Shown here piece after piece: positions 1 through 6,521 of a stretch of DNA of 10,177 bases. Numbering within the stretch: position 1 is the first letter of the stretch; each line of letters starts with the position of its first letter. Source of the stretch: JBBRMQ01 sp038230775. GTDB lineage: Bacteria; Acidobacteriota; Thermoanaerobaculia; Gp7-AA8. The notes under the pieces were generated by a model. The model ran no database searches, was not told where the DNA came from, and was given only the letters and a program-made list of their open reading frames with translations. Both the position numbers and the translations under genes were made by a program. The stretch covers positions 1-10,177 of the forward strand of contig JBBRMQ010000160.1 in assembly GCA_038230775.1 (NCBI GenBank), read 5' to 3'.

Positions 1-1209
1 ACTGCGATGAACGTCGCCTCATTTGTTGGGGCTACGACGGTTCGCCAGCACGAGCTTGGTGAGCGAGACGTCGCTCCGACGCCCGCTCAGCTCCAGCGGA
101 TGCGGGCGCTTGTCCACCAGGCCATGCAAGAAGGCGCGCTTGGTGTCGGCTCCGCTCTGATCTACGCGCCGGGCACGTACGCGACGACGGACGAGCTGGT
201 GGAGCTGACGAAGGCCGCCGCGCCATTCGGCGGCCTCTACATCTCGCACATGCGCAGCGAAGGCAACCGCCTCGCCGAGGCCGTCGACGAGTTGATCTCG
301 ATCGCGCGCCAGGCGGGAGTGCCGGCGGAGATCTATCACCTCAAGGCGGCTGGCGAAGCGAACTGGCCGAAGATGGACGCCGTCATCAAACGCGTGCATG
401 ACGCGCGCGCCAGCGGATTGCGGATCACCGCCGACATGTACACCTACAGCGCGGGCGCCACGGGACTCGACGCCGCGATGCCGCCATGGGTGCAGGAAGG
501 CGGCCTCGAAGAATGGCGCAAGCGTCTGCAGGATCCCGCAACGCGCGCGCGCGTGCTCGACGAGATGCGCTCCGCGAATACGTCGTGGGAAAACCTCCTG
601 CGCCTCGCCGGCTCGCCGGATCGCGTGCTGCTCGTTGGCTTTCGCAGCGAAGCACTCAAGCCGCTGACGGGAAAGACGCTGGCCGAAGTGGCGCGCATGC
701 GCGGGAAGGCGGCGGAGGAAACAGCGATCGATCTCGTCGTCGAAGATGACAGCCGCATCGAGACGATCTACTTCCTGATGTCGGAAGAGAACATCCGCAA
801 GCAGATCGCGCAGCCGTGGGTGAGCTTCGGATCCGACGCCGCAGCGCTGGCGCCGGAAGGCGTGTTCCTGCAATCGAGCACGCATCCGCGCGCGTACGGC
901 AACTTCGCGAACCTGTTAGGCAAGTACGTGCGCGAGCAGCAGGTGATCGGGTTGAGCGAGGCCATCCGCCGTCTCACCTCCCTTCCCGCCTCCAACCTCG
1001 GCCTCCCCGACCGCGGGCTGCTGAGAGTGGGCAACCTGGCGGACATCGTGGTGTTCAATCCGGTGGCGATCTCCGCCCCTGCGACGTACGACTCGCCGCG
1101 CCGGTACGCGACCGGCGTGACGCACGTGTTCGTGAACGGACAGCACGTGATTCGCAACGGCGAGCACACGGGCCAGAAGCCGGGGCGGGTGGTGCGGCGG
1201 GCGAAGTAA
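1..1209 (+). CDS. D-aminoacylase / N-acyl-D-amino-acid deacylase family amidohydrolase (5' end outside window)
   Basis: A metal-dependent amidohydrolase predicted to cleave N-acyl-D-amino acids (or related N-acyl substrates) to a carboxylate and a free D-amino acid. The frame is open from base 1, and the first visible residues (TAMNVASFVGATTVR) match the interior of the family, so the ATG at 7 is not a start. About 130-150 residues, including the N-terminal HxH metal motif, lie upstream. Numbering from that Met, visible landmarks are GALGVGSALIYAPG (43-56), YISHMRSEG with His81, EIYHLKAAG with His111, and SFGSDAAA with Asp277. The 30-residue spacing of the two histidines equals that of the metal-binding His220/His250 pair of the Alcaligenes D-aminoacylase. 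The C-terminus has the usual ADIVVFNP strand and a GVTHVFVNG...PGRVVRR tail. The family is firm; the exact substrate is not, because related dihydroorotase-like and D-glutamate deacylases look alike. It converges on the next gene. Confidence 0.93.
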   Translation, partial: TAMNVASFVGATTVRQHELGERDVAPTPAQLQRMRALVHQAMQEGALGVGSALIYAPGTYATTDELVELTKAAAPFGGLYISHMRSEGNRLAEAVDELISIARQAGVPAEIYHLKAAGEANWPKMDAVIKRVHDARASGLRITADMYTYSAGATGLDAAMPPWVQEGGLEEWRKRLQDPATRARVLDEMRSANTSWENLLRLAGSPDRVLLVGFRSEALKPLTGKTLAEVARMRGKAAEETAIDLVVEDDSRIETIYFLMSEENIRKQIAQPWVSFGSDAAALAPEGVFLQSSTHPRAYGNFANLLGKYVREQQVIGLSEAIRRLTSLPASNLGLPDRGLLRVGNLADIVVFNPVAISAPATYDSPRRYATGVTHVFVNGQHVIRNGEHTGQKPGRVVRRAK

Positions 1210-1249
1210 CGCTGGAGCTGGAGAGGTGGTGCGGCGCGGGAGTAACGCT

Positions 1250-1342
1250 GTCATCCCGAGCGTAGCGAGGGACCGGTGTGGGTGGGCGGTGCGATCGATG
1301 AGCCTCCCGCCCACACCGGTTCCTCGCTACGCTCGGAATGAC
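1250..1342. repeat. Long intergenic hairpin, 40-nt arms (dispersed-repeat type)
   Basis: Left arm 1250-1289 and right arm 1303-1342 are near-perfect inverted repeats, with four non-Watson-Crick positions (two of them G-U) and a 13-nt loop. The outer part reads gtcatcccgagcgtagcgag and is mirrored by ctcgctacgctcggaatgac. It lies between two convergent genes, so a transcript from either strand would fold into it. It could act as a bidirectional transcription barrier, although no T-run follows either arm. The outer motif resembles sequences scattered in many copies in other GC-rich environmental genomes; that is recollection and cannot be tested here. Confidence 0.85.
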
Positions 1343-1423
1343 ACGCTCGTCGCCAACTTCGACCTCACGCGTAACGCCACCGGCCCTGTGGCGGGACCGC
1401 CGCCGGCTCGGCGGCCGCAAAGG

Positions 1424-1442
1424 CGCCAGCGAGCCGCTGGCG
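1424..1442 (-). terminator. Possible weak intrinsic terminator after the hydrolase gene
   Basis: A perfect 8-bp stem (cgccagcg / cgctggcg) with a 3-nt loop starts 12 nt past the TAA of the minus-strand alpha/beta hydrolase gene. Read on the minus strand it is followed by cctttg, only a short T-run, so it would be an inefficient Rho-independent terminator. The position fits the end of the 6462-to-1455 gene run. Confidence 0.4.
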
Positions 1443-1454
1443 ATACTGCCGGCG

Positions 1455-2267
1455 TTACCCGATCCAATCCGCGATCAGCGTTGCCACCTCGACCTCGGCT
1501 CCGTGGAACCCGTGGTCCGCGTCGCGAATCACGACGATTTCCGCATTCAGGCCGACATTCTCCGCCAGCAACTCGGCGTCGAATCCGAACTCATCGTTCT
1601 CGCCGTACACGTACAGCGACGGCTTGCGCATCGCGCGCACGAAGCGGAAGGGCTTGCGGCCGGGCGTCGCTCCGTCGAACGGGAAGACGTTGTAATCGCC
1701 GTTCGGATTGGCCATGTCGTGAAACGCACGCCACGTCATCAGCCGGTCAGGCATCAGCTCGTTCCTGCGGCCGCGGGCCAGGTACGCACGGAAGCGTCGC
1801 GCTCCGAGCTCGCGATACATCAAGCCGGTGTCGTCTCCTCCGGCGAGAAGAACGTAGCGTTTCACCGGATTGCGCGGCTTGTGATGATCGTAAACCGCGA
1901 CCTTGTTCGCGCCCGTCGAGTGTCCGGCGAGTGTGATGTCGCGGTAACCGCGCCGCCGCACTTCGCGCAGCGCGCCGTCGATGTCTTTCACGCAGTCACG
2001 AATGACCTCCGTCGCTGCGCCGTAGCGATGCGCGCCGCGGTTGTTGAACGGAAAGAAAGCGATGCGATGATCGAGGAAGACCTCCGCCAGTTTGTTCGTA
2101 CGGTTCGACTCGAAGACCGAGCCGCCCATGCCGTGCATCCAGACGATCATTGGGGCCGGCTTCCGCCGGCCTGACCGGCTGAAGCCGGTCCTCACACGCT
2201 CGTACAGCAGGCCGCTGAGCGTCAGGCCATCGGTGGCCTTGAAGCGGACGAGCTCAGTGGACGGCAC
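1455..2267 (-). CDS. Alpha/beta hydrolase (serine esterase/lipase-like)
   Basis: A 270-residue alpha/beta-hydrolase-fold protein, probably a cytoplasmic carboxylesterase or acyl hydrolase. No signal peptide is visible. The oxyanion-hole motif HGMGG is at 45-49, the nucleophile elbow GHSTG at 115-119 (Ser117), the likely acid is Asp225 in YGENDEF, and the catalytic His252 is in DADHGFH. All three triad members are therefore present with normal spacing. The start is GTG (CAC at 2265-2267 on the plus strand), inside the last codons of the upstream DUF1835 gene. There is no good Shine-Dalgarno, so re-initiation by the terminating ribosome is likely. Residues 25-39 (VRTGFSRSGRRKPAP) come from a palindromic repeat inserted between the first strands and the HGMGG loop. 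The substrate is unknown; DUF1749-type hydrolases are a possible closer family. Confidence 0.9.
   Translation of the reverse strand: MPSTELVRFKATDGLTLSGLLYERVRTGFSRSGRRKPAPMIVWMHGMGGSVFESNRTNKLAEVFLDHRIAFFPFNNRGAHRYGAATEVIRDCVKDIDGALREVRRRGYRDITLAGHSTGANKVAVYDHHKPRNPVKRYVLLAGGDDTGLMYRELGARRFRAYLARGRRNELMPDRLMTWRAFHDMANPNGDYNVFPFDGATPGRKPFRFVRAMRKPSLYVYGENDEFGFDAELLAENVGLNAEIVVIRDADHGFHGAEVEVATLIADWIG
2154..2197. repeat. Palindromic repeat inside the hydrolase gene (two tandem hairpins)
   Basis: Two adjacent hairpins. The first is ggccggc-ttcc-gccggcc (2154-2171), a perfect 7-bp stem. The second is ccggct-ga-agccgg (2175-2188), continuing into tcctcacac. The 23 bases 2175-2197 are identical, on the same strand, to 7158-7180 inside the unrelated glycosidase-like gene. 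The insert stays in frame and encodes an Arg-, Ser- and Pro-rich loop in the hydrolase. Confidence 0.85.
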
Positions 2268-3198
2268 CGCTCCACACGATCTCGCGGCGCGCCGGATCCC
2301 ATCGCCACATCTGTTCGCGCGTGAGGTACGCGCCGCCTAACCAGAACCCCGCGTTGTTCAACTCGATGAAGTCGGCTTTCGCATCCAGAACGTTCTGTCC
2401 GGCAGGCGTCAGCGCGAACAGCGCTTTCGGCGGGTTCGCGCCTTCCGCCTCGTTGATGGTGATCATCGGGATCGCGCACGTCGCCAGGCGCCGCAGGTGC
2501 CGCAGAAACTCGCCGTCGCCGAATCCGAATCGTGGCGCGTGCTCATCGAAGCGTGAGAAGAGCGACATGAAATCGGTCGAGCCCGAGCCGATAGCCTCCA
2601 TCGCGCGCCGCTCCACTTCGCCCAATCCGTTCTGCGTCGACGGAAAGCGCGAGGCGTGCAGAAGGAAGCCGTCGTGCAGGAACGGGAAGTCGTGCGACGG
2701 CTCCGCCACGAACCGATTCAGCTCCAGCGCATCCTCGGACGTGTACGCATTCCAGGCATTGGTGGCGACGCGCATCATCTGCGGCGGCACGGCCGCGCGC
2801 GACAGGAAGAAATTCGGGATGTCGTCTTCCGCGGAAGTGCCGAGTGGTGTCGCGCACCAGATCATCGTCACCTGGCGCACCTTCGCCAGGCGCACCAGCA
2901 GATAGAGAAAGTTCGTCAAGCAGAAGAGGTCGTGCTCGAACCACAGGACGACCTCATCTTCTTCGCGCGCCTCGTCGAAGAGCTTCTCCTGATCGATCAG
3001 GTCGTTGCGGACGCGCAGCAGATTCTGATCGTAGTTCTCCGACAGGAAGCGCGCGCGACGCTCGATCCATTCATGCGGATCGACGATGGCGGGCACCGGA
3101 CCGGCCACGAGCGTCTCGCGAAACGCAACGTGGCGGCCCGGAATGTTCGCGCGCTTCGCGAGCGCGGCGGTGACGTCGCCATTATGAAAATGGATCAC
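2254..3198 (-). CDS. DUF1835 domain-containing protein
   Basis: A 314-residue protein whose N-terminus (MIHFHNGDVTAAL, then FRETLVAGPVP at 26-36) is characteristic of the DUF1835 family. Its mid-domain strand-helix VVLWFEHDLFCLTNFLYLL (83-101) also fits the family. The C-terminal part (about 195-314) looks like a winged-helix-type segment with LTPAGQNVLDAKADF (263-277) and a closing WLGG..LT..QMWRWD (286-301), also found in this family. The molecular function is unknown and no catalytic motif can be assigned. No signal or membrane segment is seen, so it is probably cytoplasmic. The start is GTG (CAC at 3196-3198 on the plus strand), chosen because HFHNGD must be included and no other in-frame start lies close upstream. 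It begins 18 nt after the stop of the large secreted-protein gene and overlaps the hydrolase by 14 nt. Confidence 0.9.
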   Translation of the reverse strand: MIHFHNGDVTAALAKRANIPGRHVAFRETLVAGPVPAIVDPHEWIERRARFLSENYDQNLLRVRNDLIDQEKLFDEAREEDEVVLWFEHDLFCLTNFLYLLVRLAKVRQVTMIWCATPLGTSAEDDIPNFFLSRAAVPPQMMRVATNAWNAYTSEDALELNRFVAEPSHDFPFLHDGFLLHASRFPSTQNGLGEVERRAMEAIGSGSTDFMSLFSRFDEHAPRFGFGDGEFLRHLRRLATCAIPMITINEAEGANPPKALFALTPAGQNVLDAKADFIELNNAGFWLGGAYLTREQMWRWDPARREIVWSGAVH

Positions 3199-3206
3199 GG
3201 GCGCGC

Positions 3207-3212
3207 ATTGTA
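3207..3212 (-). promoter_or_regulatory. -10-like box directly before the DUF1835 start
   Basis: Read on the minus strand the hexamer is TACAAT, one mismatch from TATAAT, and ends 8 nt before the GTG start. Transcription would then begin at or next to the start codon, giving a leaderless mRNA. No TTGACA-like -35 is visible at normal spacing. The gene may instead simply be read through from the upstream gene 18 nt away. Confidence 0.4.
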
Positions 3213-3216
3213 TTCG

Positions 3217-4782
3217 TTACTCCGTGCGCAGAATCGAGTCTCCGGTCGCATTCTCGACCGAGGACGTGAACAGGACCACGCCGCCGGTGCCGGCGATGAC
3301 CTGGAAGTCGGCTTCGACGTTGTTGAGATCGCCGAACGTGAGTCGGGCGGCGCCGAGGATCTCGCCGGCGATGGAGTTGAGCATCAGGAACTGATTGGCG
3401 TTCAGCGGATAGTCGCGCGAAGCGACGCCGACGCCTTGCGCCTTCTCCCCCGCGGGGAACGTGAAGCGGAACGTGACCCGAACCGTGGCAGCCTGTCCCT
3501 TAGTCTCCATCAGCGCGAAGTTCGTGCGATAGGTTCCGGGCTTCGCGGTGAGCACGGTCGTACGCGAGGCATCGGCAAAGCCTGCGATCGGCCGCGCGGC
3601 GCCCTCCGTCAACGCGGAGGCTAATGCGACGACCGGAACCCCGGTGCTGAAGATCGAGCTCGTGCCGGACGTGGTGTACGAACGACTCGACATTGCCACG
3701 GTCCCGGCCGCCGAAGTGAACGTCAGGAAGCCGACCGTGTCGCTGGTCTGGCCGAACGTCGTGCCGATGACATCGTTGAGAATCTGCGTCTGCTTCGGAG
3801 CCAGCGTAATCGTTCGATCGAGCTTCTCCCCGCTTCGCGAGATGTAACGAAGAGTGCCGGTGGCGGACGTCGTGCCACGATTCGCGATCGCGACATCGGT
3901 GCGATAGAACGTGCCGTTCGCGCCATGAACGGTGCCGGCAACCGGCACGATCACCGCGCCGGACGCGGAGTACCCGAGTTGCTTGCTCCAGTCCGCGATC
4001 GTCCAGGTGTCCTTACTGGCCTCATCGGCCGCTGTCGCGTACGCCGCGATCCTGCCGCCCGCCGTGCCCGTGTTGTTCACGACTGCCGTGACGGCATTCG
4101 CCGGAACGACATTCTGCAGTTGAAGAAGCTTGAACGCATCGATCGAATCGGTGCGCGAGGAGACGACCGAGCCGTCGGCGGAGAGAAAATCCGTCTGTAC
4201 GGTCGCTGCGGCGCCCGCGGTTTCCTGGATGTAGAGATCCGTATGCGTGGCCGCGTCCTTGCGCAGGCCCGTGAGGACGAGCGCCGCGCCTGCGTCCGTC
4301 GAACGATCCGAACGGAAAACAGGAATCGAATTTCCGAACGACCCCGTCGGACTATTTGTGGTCGTCAGAATCGAAGCGGCCACCGCCAGCTTGTCAGCAT
4401 CCTTCGAACGCAGATGCAACGTGCCGACTTCGTTCGTGCCGGAGAAGACGTTCTTCACGACGTCGGCAACCGCGACGCTCACCTGGCCGGGCACCGGCGG
4501 CAGCGACGTCGTCTTCGCCGCCGAAGCGGCTCCCGATGCCGGCGTGTAGTACATCTTGAGATCATTGACGGCGCGGCCTCCGAGCGGATTGAGGACGGAG
4601 ACGTCCGAAACGAACACCGTGCCCGCGGAGTTCGTCGTGTGCCCGACGCCGGGCACGAACAGCGCGACTTCGCCCGCGGCGAGGGCCGGGATTCCAGTGG
4701 TGGTCACGGTGGGCTGCACGGTGTCGACAACCTTGACGATCGTGACGGATGGCGTCGGCGCCGGCGTATCGAACGGAGTCTT
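3217..4782 (-). repeat. Direct repeat copy 1: C-terminal module of the secreted protein
   Basis: 1566 bp encoding residues 561-1081 of the large secreted protein. It is colinear with 8481-10043 in the same orientation, differs in length by only one codon, and is roughly 70 percent identical in protein by eye. Similarity begins at the stop codon and ends near the KTPFDTPAPTPSV segment. The two copies flank the glycosidase-like gene as direct repeats. Confidence 0.85.
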
Positions 4783-6462
4783 CGATGCGAACGACGGTCC
4801 GCTGCCGCTCAGGAACGTGAGGCGAAGGAAACCCTCCGCCGATCCGATCAGTGCGCTGGTATCAGGACGCTTGCTGCGGTCGATCGTGAACGTCAGCGTG
4901 ACCGTGGCGCCGGGCGCGATCGTCACGGTGCCGCTCTGCGGAATGATCCATGGAACGTCGCTCGTCAGAACGCCGGTCAGCGTCGAGACGCCATGATTGG
5001 TGAACGTCACCGAACCGCTTGGCGAGGACATCGGCGCTGCCGCAACGTCGACGCGTGTGCTGCCGGGATCGGCCGTCACCGTTCCTGTCGGTGGGGCGGC
5101 CGACAGGAGCTTGACCGGAACCTTGAGATCGGACGGCACGCCGACGCCCGCCGGATTCGACGATCCTTCGTACGTACCCGCGGCCTGCGCGGTGCCGGTG
5201 ATGGTGATCGTCTGGCTGGCGCCGGGCGCCAGCGTGAACGAGGCCGGCGACTGCGTGAAGAAGTTGCCTGTCTGCGACAGCGTGATGTTGGTCGCCGTGC
5301 TGCCGGAGTTGGTGAGCGTGTAGCTCGTCGTCGCGCCGGCCGAGCCGGAAGCCTGCAGCATCGGCTGCGGGAACGCATTGACATTGACGGTCGGCGCTGT
5401 GAGCACTTCAACGGTGACCGTCGCCGTCGAAGTCATTCCGTTCGAAGCCTGCGCGGTGAGCGTGTACGTGGTGGTGGTGGTCGGTGTCACGACCACGGAT
5501 CCGGTCGCGCCTTTCGCGCCGACGCCGTTGTTGATCGTGACCGCAACGGCTCCCTGCGCAGTCCACGAGAGGGTGGATGACTGCCCTGCGCGGATCGTCG
5601 GTGGCGTCGCCGTGAAGGACGCAATCGTCGGTGCCGCGGGCGGCGTCGTCGCACCCTTCGTCATCGTGAACGCGATCTTGACTGCGAAGTCGACGCCGAA
5701 ATCGATGAGACCCGTGATCGTCGATCCGTTGATCGTCGCCGTCACGTTGAACGACGGATCGTAGTAAATGAGATTGTTTCCACTGATCTGGCCGCCGATG
5801 AACAATCCGATGGGCCCCAGATCGATGATGTTGCACGTGGGCGGATAGTTGGTCGGGTCGGAGAACTTGAAACTGTCCAGCCCAATGAAGCCGCTGAGAA
5901 GATTGCCGGCCTGGGTCATCTGTCCCGCGAGCGCCCCGGTCACCGTTTGAGTCTTCGAGGGATCGCAGTCAGCGAACGTTTCGGTGAACGACCCGGTGTA
6001 GTCGCCGCTCAATGTATTCGCCGGCGTCGCGGAGCTCGTGCGGGTCAGCGTTCCCGACGCCGTCGTGTCGCCGCCGGCATACGTGACGGACATGCTGTTG
6101 CCGTTGATCGTTCCGGTGAACGTCGCCGTTGGATCGCTGTTGGCGCTGTTGTCGCCGAGGACGATGGGGACCGTCGCGGTGAAGGTGTTGCCGCTGACGG
6201 TGCCCGTCAGCGGCAGCGGGTAGGTGACCGGCGTAACGACCTGGCAGTCAAAGAGGCTCACCTGCATCGCCGCGATGCCGGTGAGGGTCGTTCCGTTCTG
6301 CGTGATCACGAACTGCAGCGAGCCGCTCGACAACTTCGGAGTCCCGCCGCAGGACGACGTCGAGCTGTAGCTGCCTGTCCACGTGCCCGTGAAGCTCTGG
6401 CCATACGCCACACTGCACACGAACGTCGCGATCAGGAGAAGGAAGAGGCCCCGTTTTGACAT
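3217..6462 (-). CDS. Secreted multidomain Ig-like / beta-sandwich protein
   Basis: A 1081-residue exported protein. The start is set at ATG 6462 because it yields a clear Sec signal peptide (MSKRGLFLLLIATFVCSVAYG, cleavage near 21/22). The 91 codons upstream are Arg-rich antisense of the neighbour gene. Domains: two tandem lipocalin-like beta units (about 22-142 and 150-269), each with one cysteine pair (Cys38/Cys73, Cys166/Cys210); a bacterial Ig-like domain (277-353, with tLSW and TTTTTYTLTA); two BACON- or choice-of-anchor-like domains (about 355-452 and 459-551, with APGASQTITITG and PWIIPQSGTVTIAPGAT); and a 520-residue C-terminal module (561-1081) of four related units. There are no cysteines after residue 210 and no sorting tail or anchor. 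Adhesion, substrate binding or a cell-surface role is likely but unproven. The C-terminal module is duplicated at 8481-10043. Confidence 0.87.
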   Translation of the reverse strand: MSKRGLFLLLIATFVCSVAYGQSFTGTWTGSYSSTSSCGGTPKLSSGSLQFVITQNGTTLTGIAAMQVSLFDCQVVTPVTYPLPLTGTVSGNTFTATVPIVLGDNSANSDPTATFTGTINGNSMSVTYAGGDTTASGTLTRTSSATPANTLSGDYTGSFTETFADCDPSKTQTVTGALAGQMTQAGNLLSGFIGLDSFKFSDPTNYPPTCNIIDLGPIGLFIGGQISGNNLIYYDPSFNVTATINGSTITGLIDFGVDFAVKIAFTMTKGATTPPAAPTIASFTATPPTIRAGQSSTLSWTAQGAVAVTINNGVGAKGATGSVVVTPTTTTTYTLTAQASNGMTSTATVTVEVLTAPTVNVNAFPQPMLQASGSAGATTSYTLTNSGSTATNITLSQTGNFFTQSPASFTLAPGASQTITITGTAQAAGTYEGSSNPAGVGVPSDLKVPVKLLSAAPPTGTVTADPGSTRVDVAAAPMSSPSGSVTFTNHGVSTLTGVLTSDVPWIIPQSGTVTIAPGATVTLTFTIDRSKRPDTSALIGSAEGFLRLTFLSGSGPSFASKTPFDTPAPTPSVTIVKVVDTVQPTVTTTGIPALAAGEVALFVPGVGHTTNSAGTVFVSDVSVLNPLGGRAVNDLKMYYTPASGAASAAKTTSLPPVPGQVSVAVADVVKNVFSGTNEVGTLHLRSKDADKLAVAASILTTTNSPTGSFGNSIPVFRSDRSTDAGAALVLTGLRKDAATHTDLYIQETAGAAATVQTDFLSADGSVVSSRTDSIDAFKLLQLQNVVPANAVTAVVNNTGTAGGRIAAYATAADEASKDTWTIADWSKQLGYSASGAVIVPVAGTVHGANGTFYRTDVAIANRGTTSATGTLRYISRSGEKLDRTITLAPKQTQILNDVIGTTFGQTSDTVGFLTFTSAAGTVAMSSRSYTTSGTSSIFSTGVPVVALASALTEGAARPIAGFADASRTTVLTAKPGTYRTNFALMETKGQAATVRVTFRFTFPAGEKAQGVGVASRDYPLNANQFLMLNSIAGEILGAARLTFGDLNNVEADFQVIAGTGGVVLFTSSVENATGDSILRTE

Positions 6463-6468
6463 GCGTCG

Positions 6469-6474
6469 AATATA
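6469..6474 (-). promoter_or_regulatory. -10-like box directly before the secreted-protein start
   Basis: Read on the minus strand the hexamer is TATATT, ending 6 nt before the ATG at 6462. With the usual 6-8 nt to the transcription start, the mRNA would begin at the start codon. There is no Shine-Dalgarno in the upstream cctttccgttatattcgacg. A -35 at 17-nt spacing would be CTGCAC (6492-6497), a poor match. Confidence 0.5.
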
Positions 6475-6507
6475 ACGGAAAGGAATCGAGCGTGCAGTGA
6501 GCTGGAC

Positions 6508-6513
6508 CATAAT
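6508..6513 (+). promoter_or_regulatory. -10-like box directly before the glycosidase-like gene
   Basis: CATAAT, one mismatch from TATAAT, ends 8 nt before the TTG start at 6522, again the geometry of a leaderless transcript. Its -35 region would fall at about 6485-6491, touching that of the divergent gene (6492-6497), so the two promoters are back to back in a 59-bp gap. No strong -35 is seen. Confidence 0.45.
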
Positions 6514-6521
6514 GCGGCTCC

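Noticed and set aside
19..885. 288-codon open frame on the minus strand
   Set aside because: It is antisense to the strongly recognisable amidohydrolase, Arg/His-rich with no family features. High GC makes such long mirror frames common.
1338..2174. 278-codon plus-strand open frame
   Set aside because: Antisense to the alpha/beta hydrolase with its intact Ser-Asp-His triad. The translation has no recognisable domain.
2656..3624. 322-codon plus-strand open frame
   Set aside because: Spans antisense of both the DUF1835 gene and the secreted-protein end. Composition is biased and shows no motif.
5400..5500. Short-period gtggtggtggtcgg-type run as a tandem repeat
   Set aside because: It encodes the TTTTTYTLTA strand typical of bacterial Ig-like domains. 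Threonine codon repetition explains it.
3925..5580. 551-codon plus-strand open frame
   Set aside because: Antisense to the Ig-like and module region. It is an Arg/Gly/Asp-rich mirror frame, and a similar frame (8871-9974) mirrors the duplicate, as expected from antisense of homologous genes.
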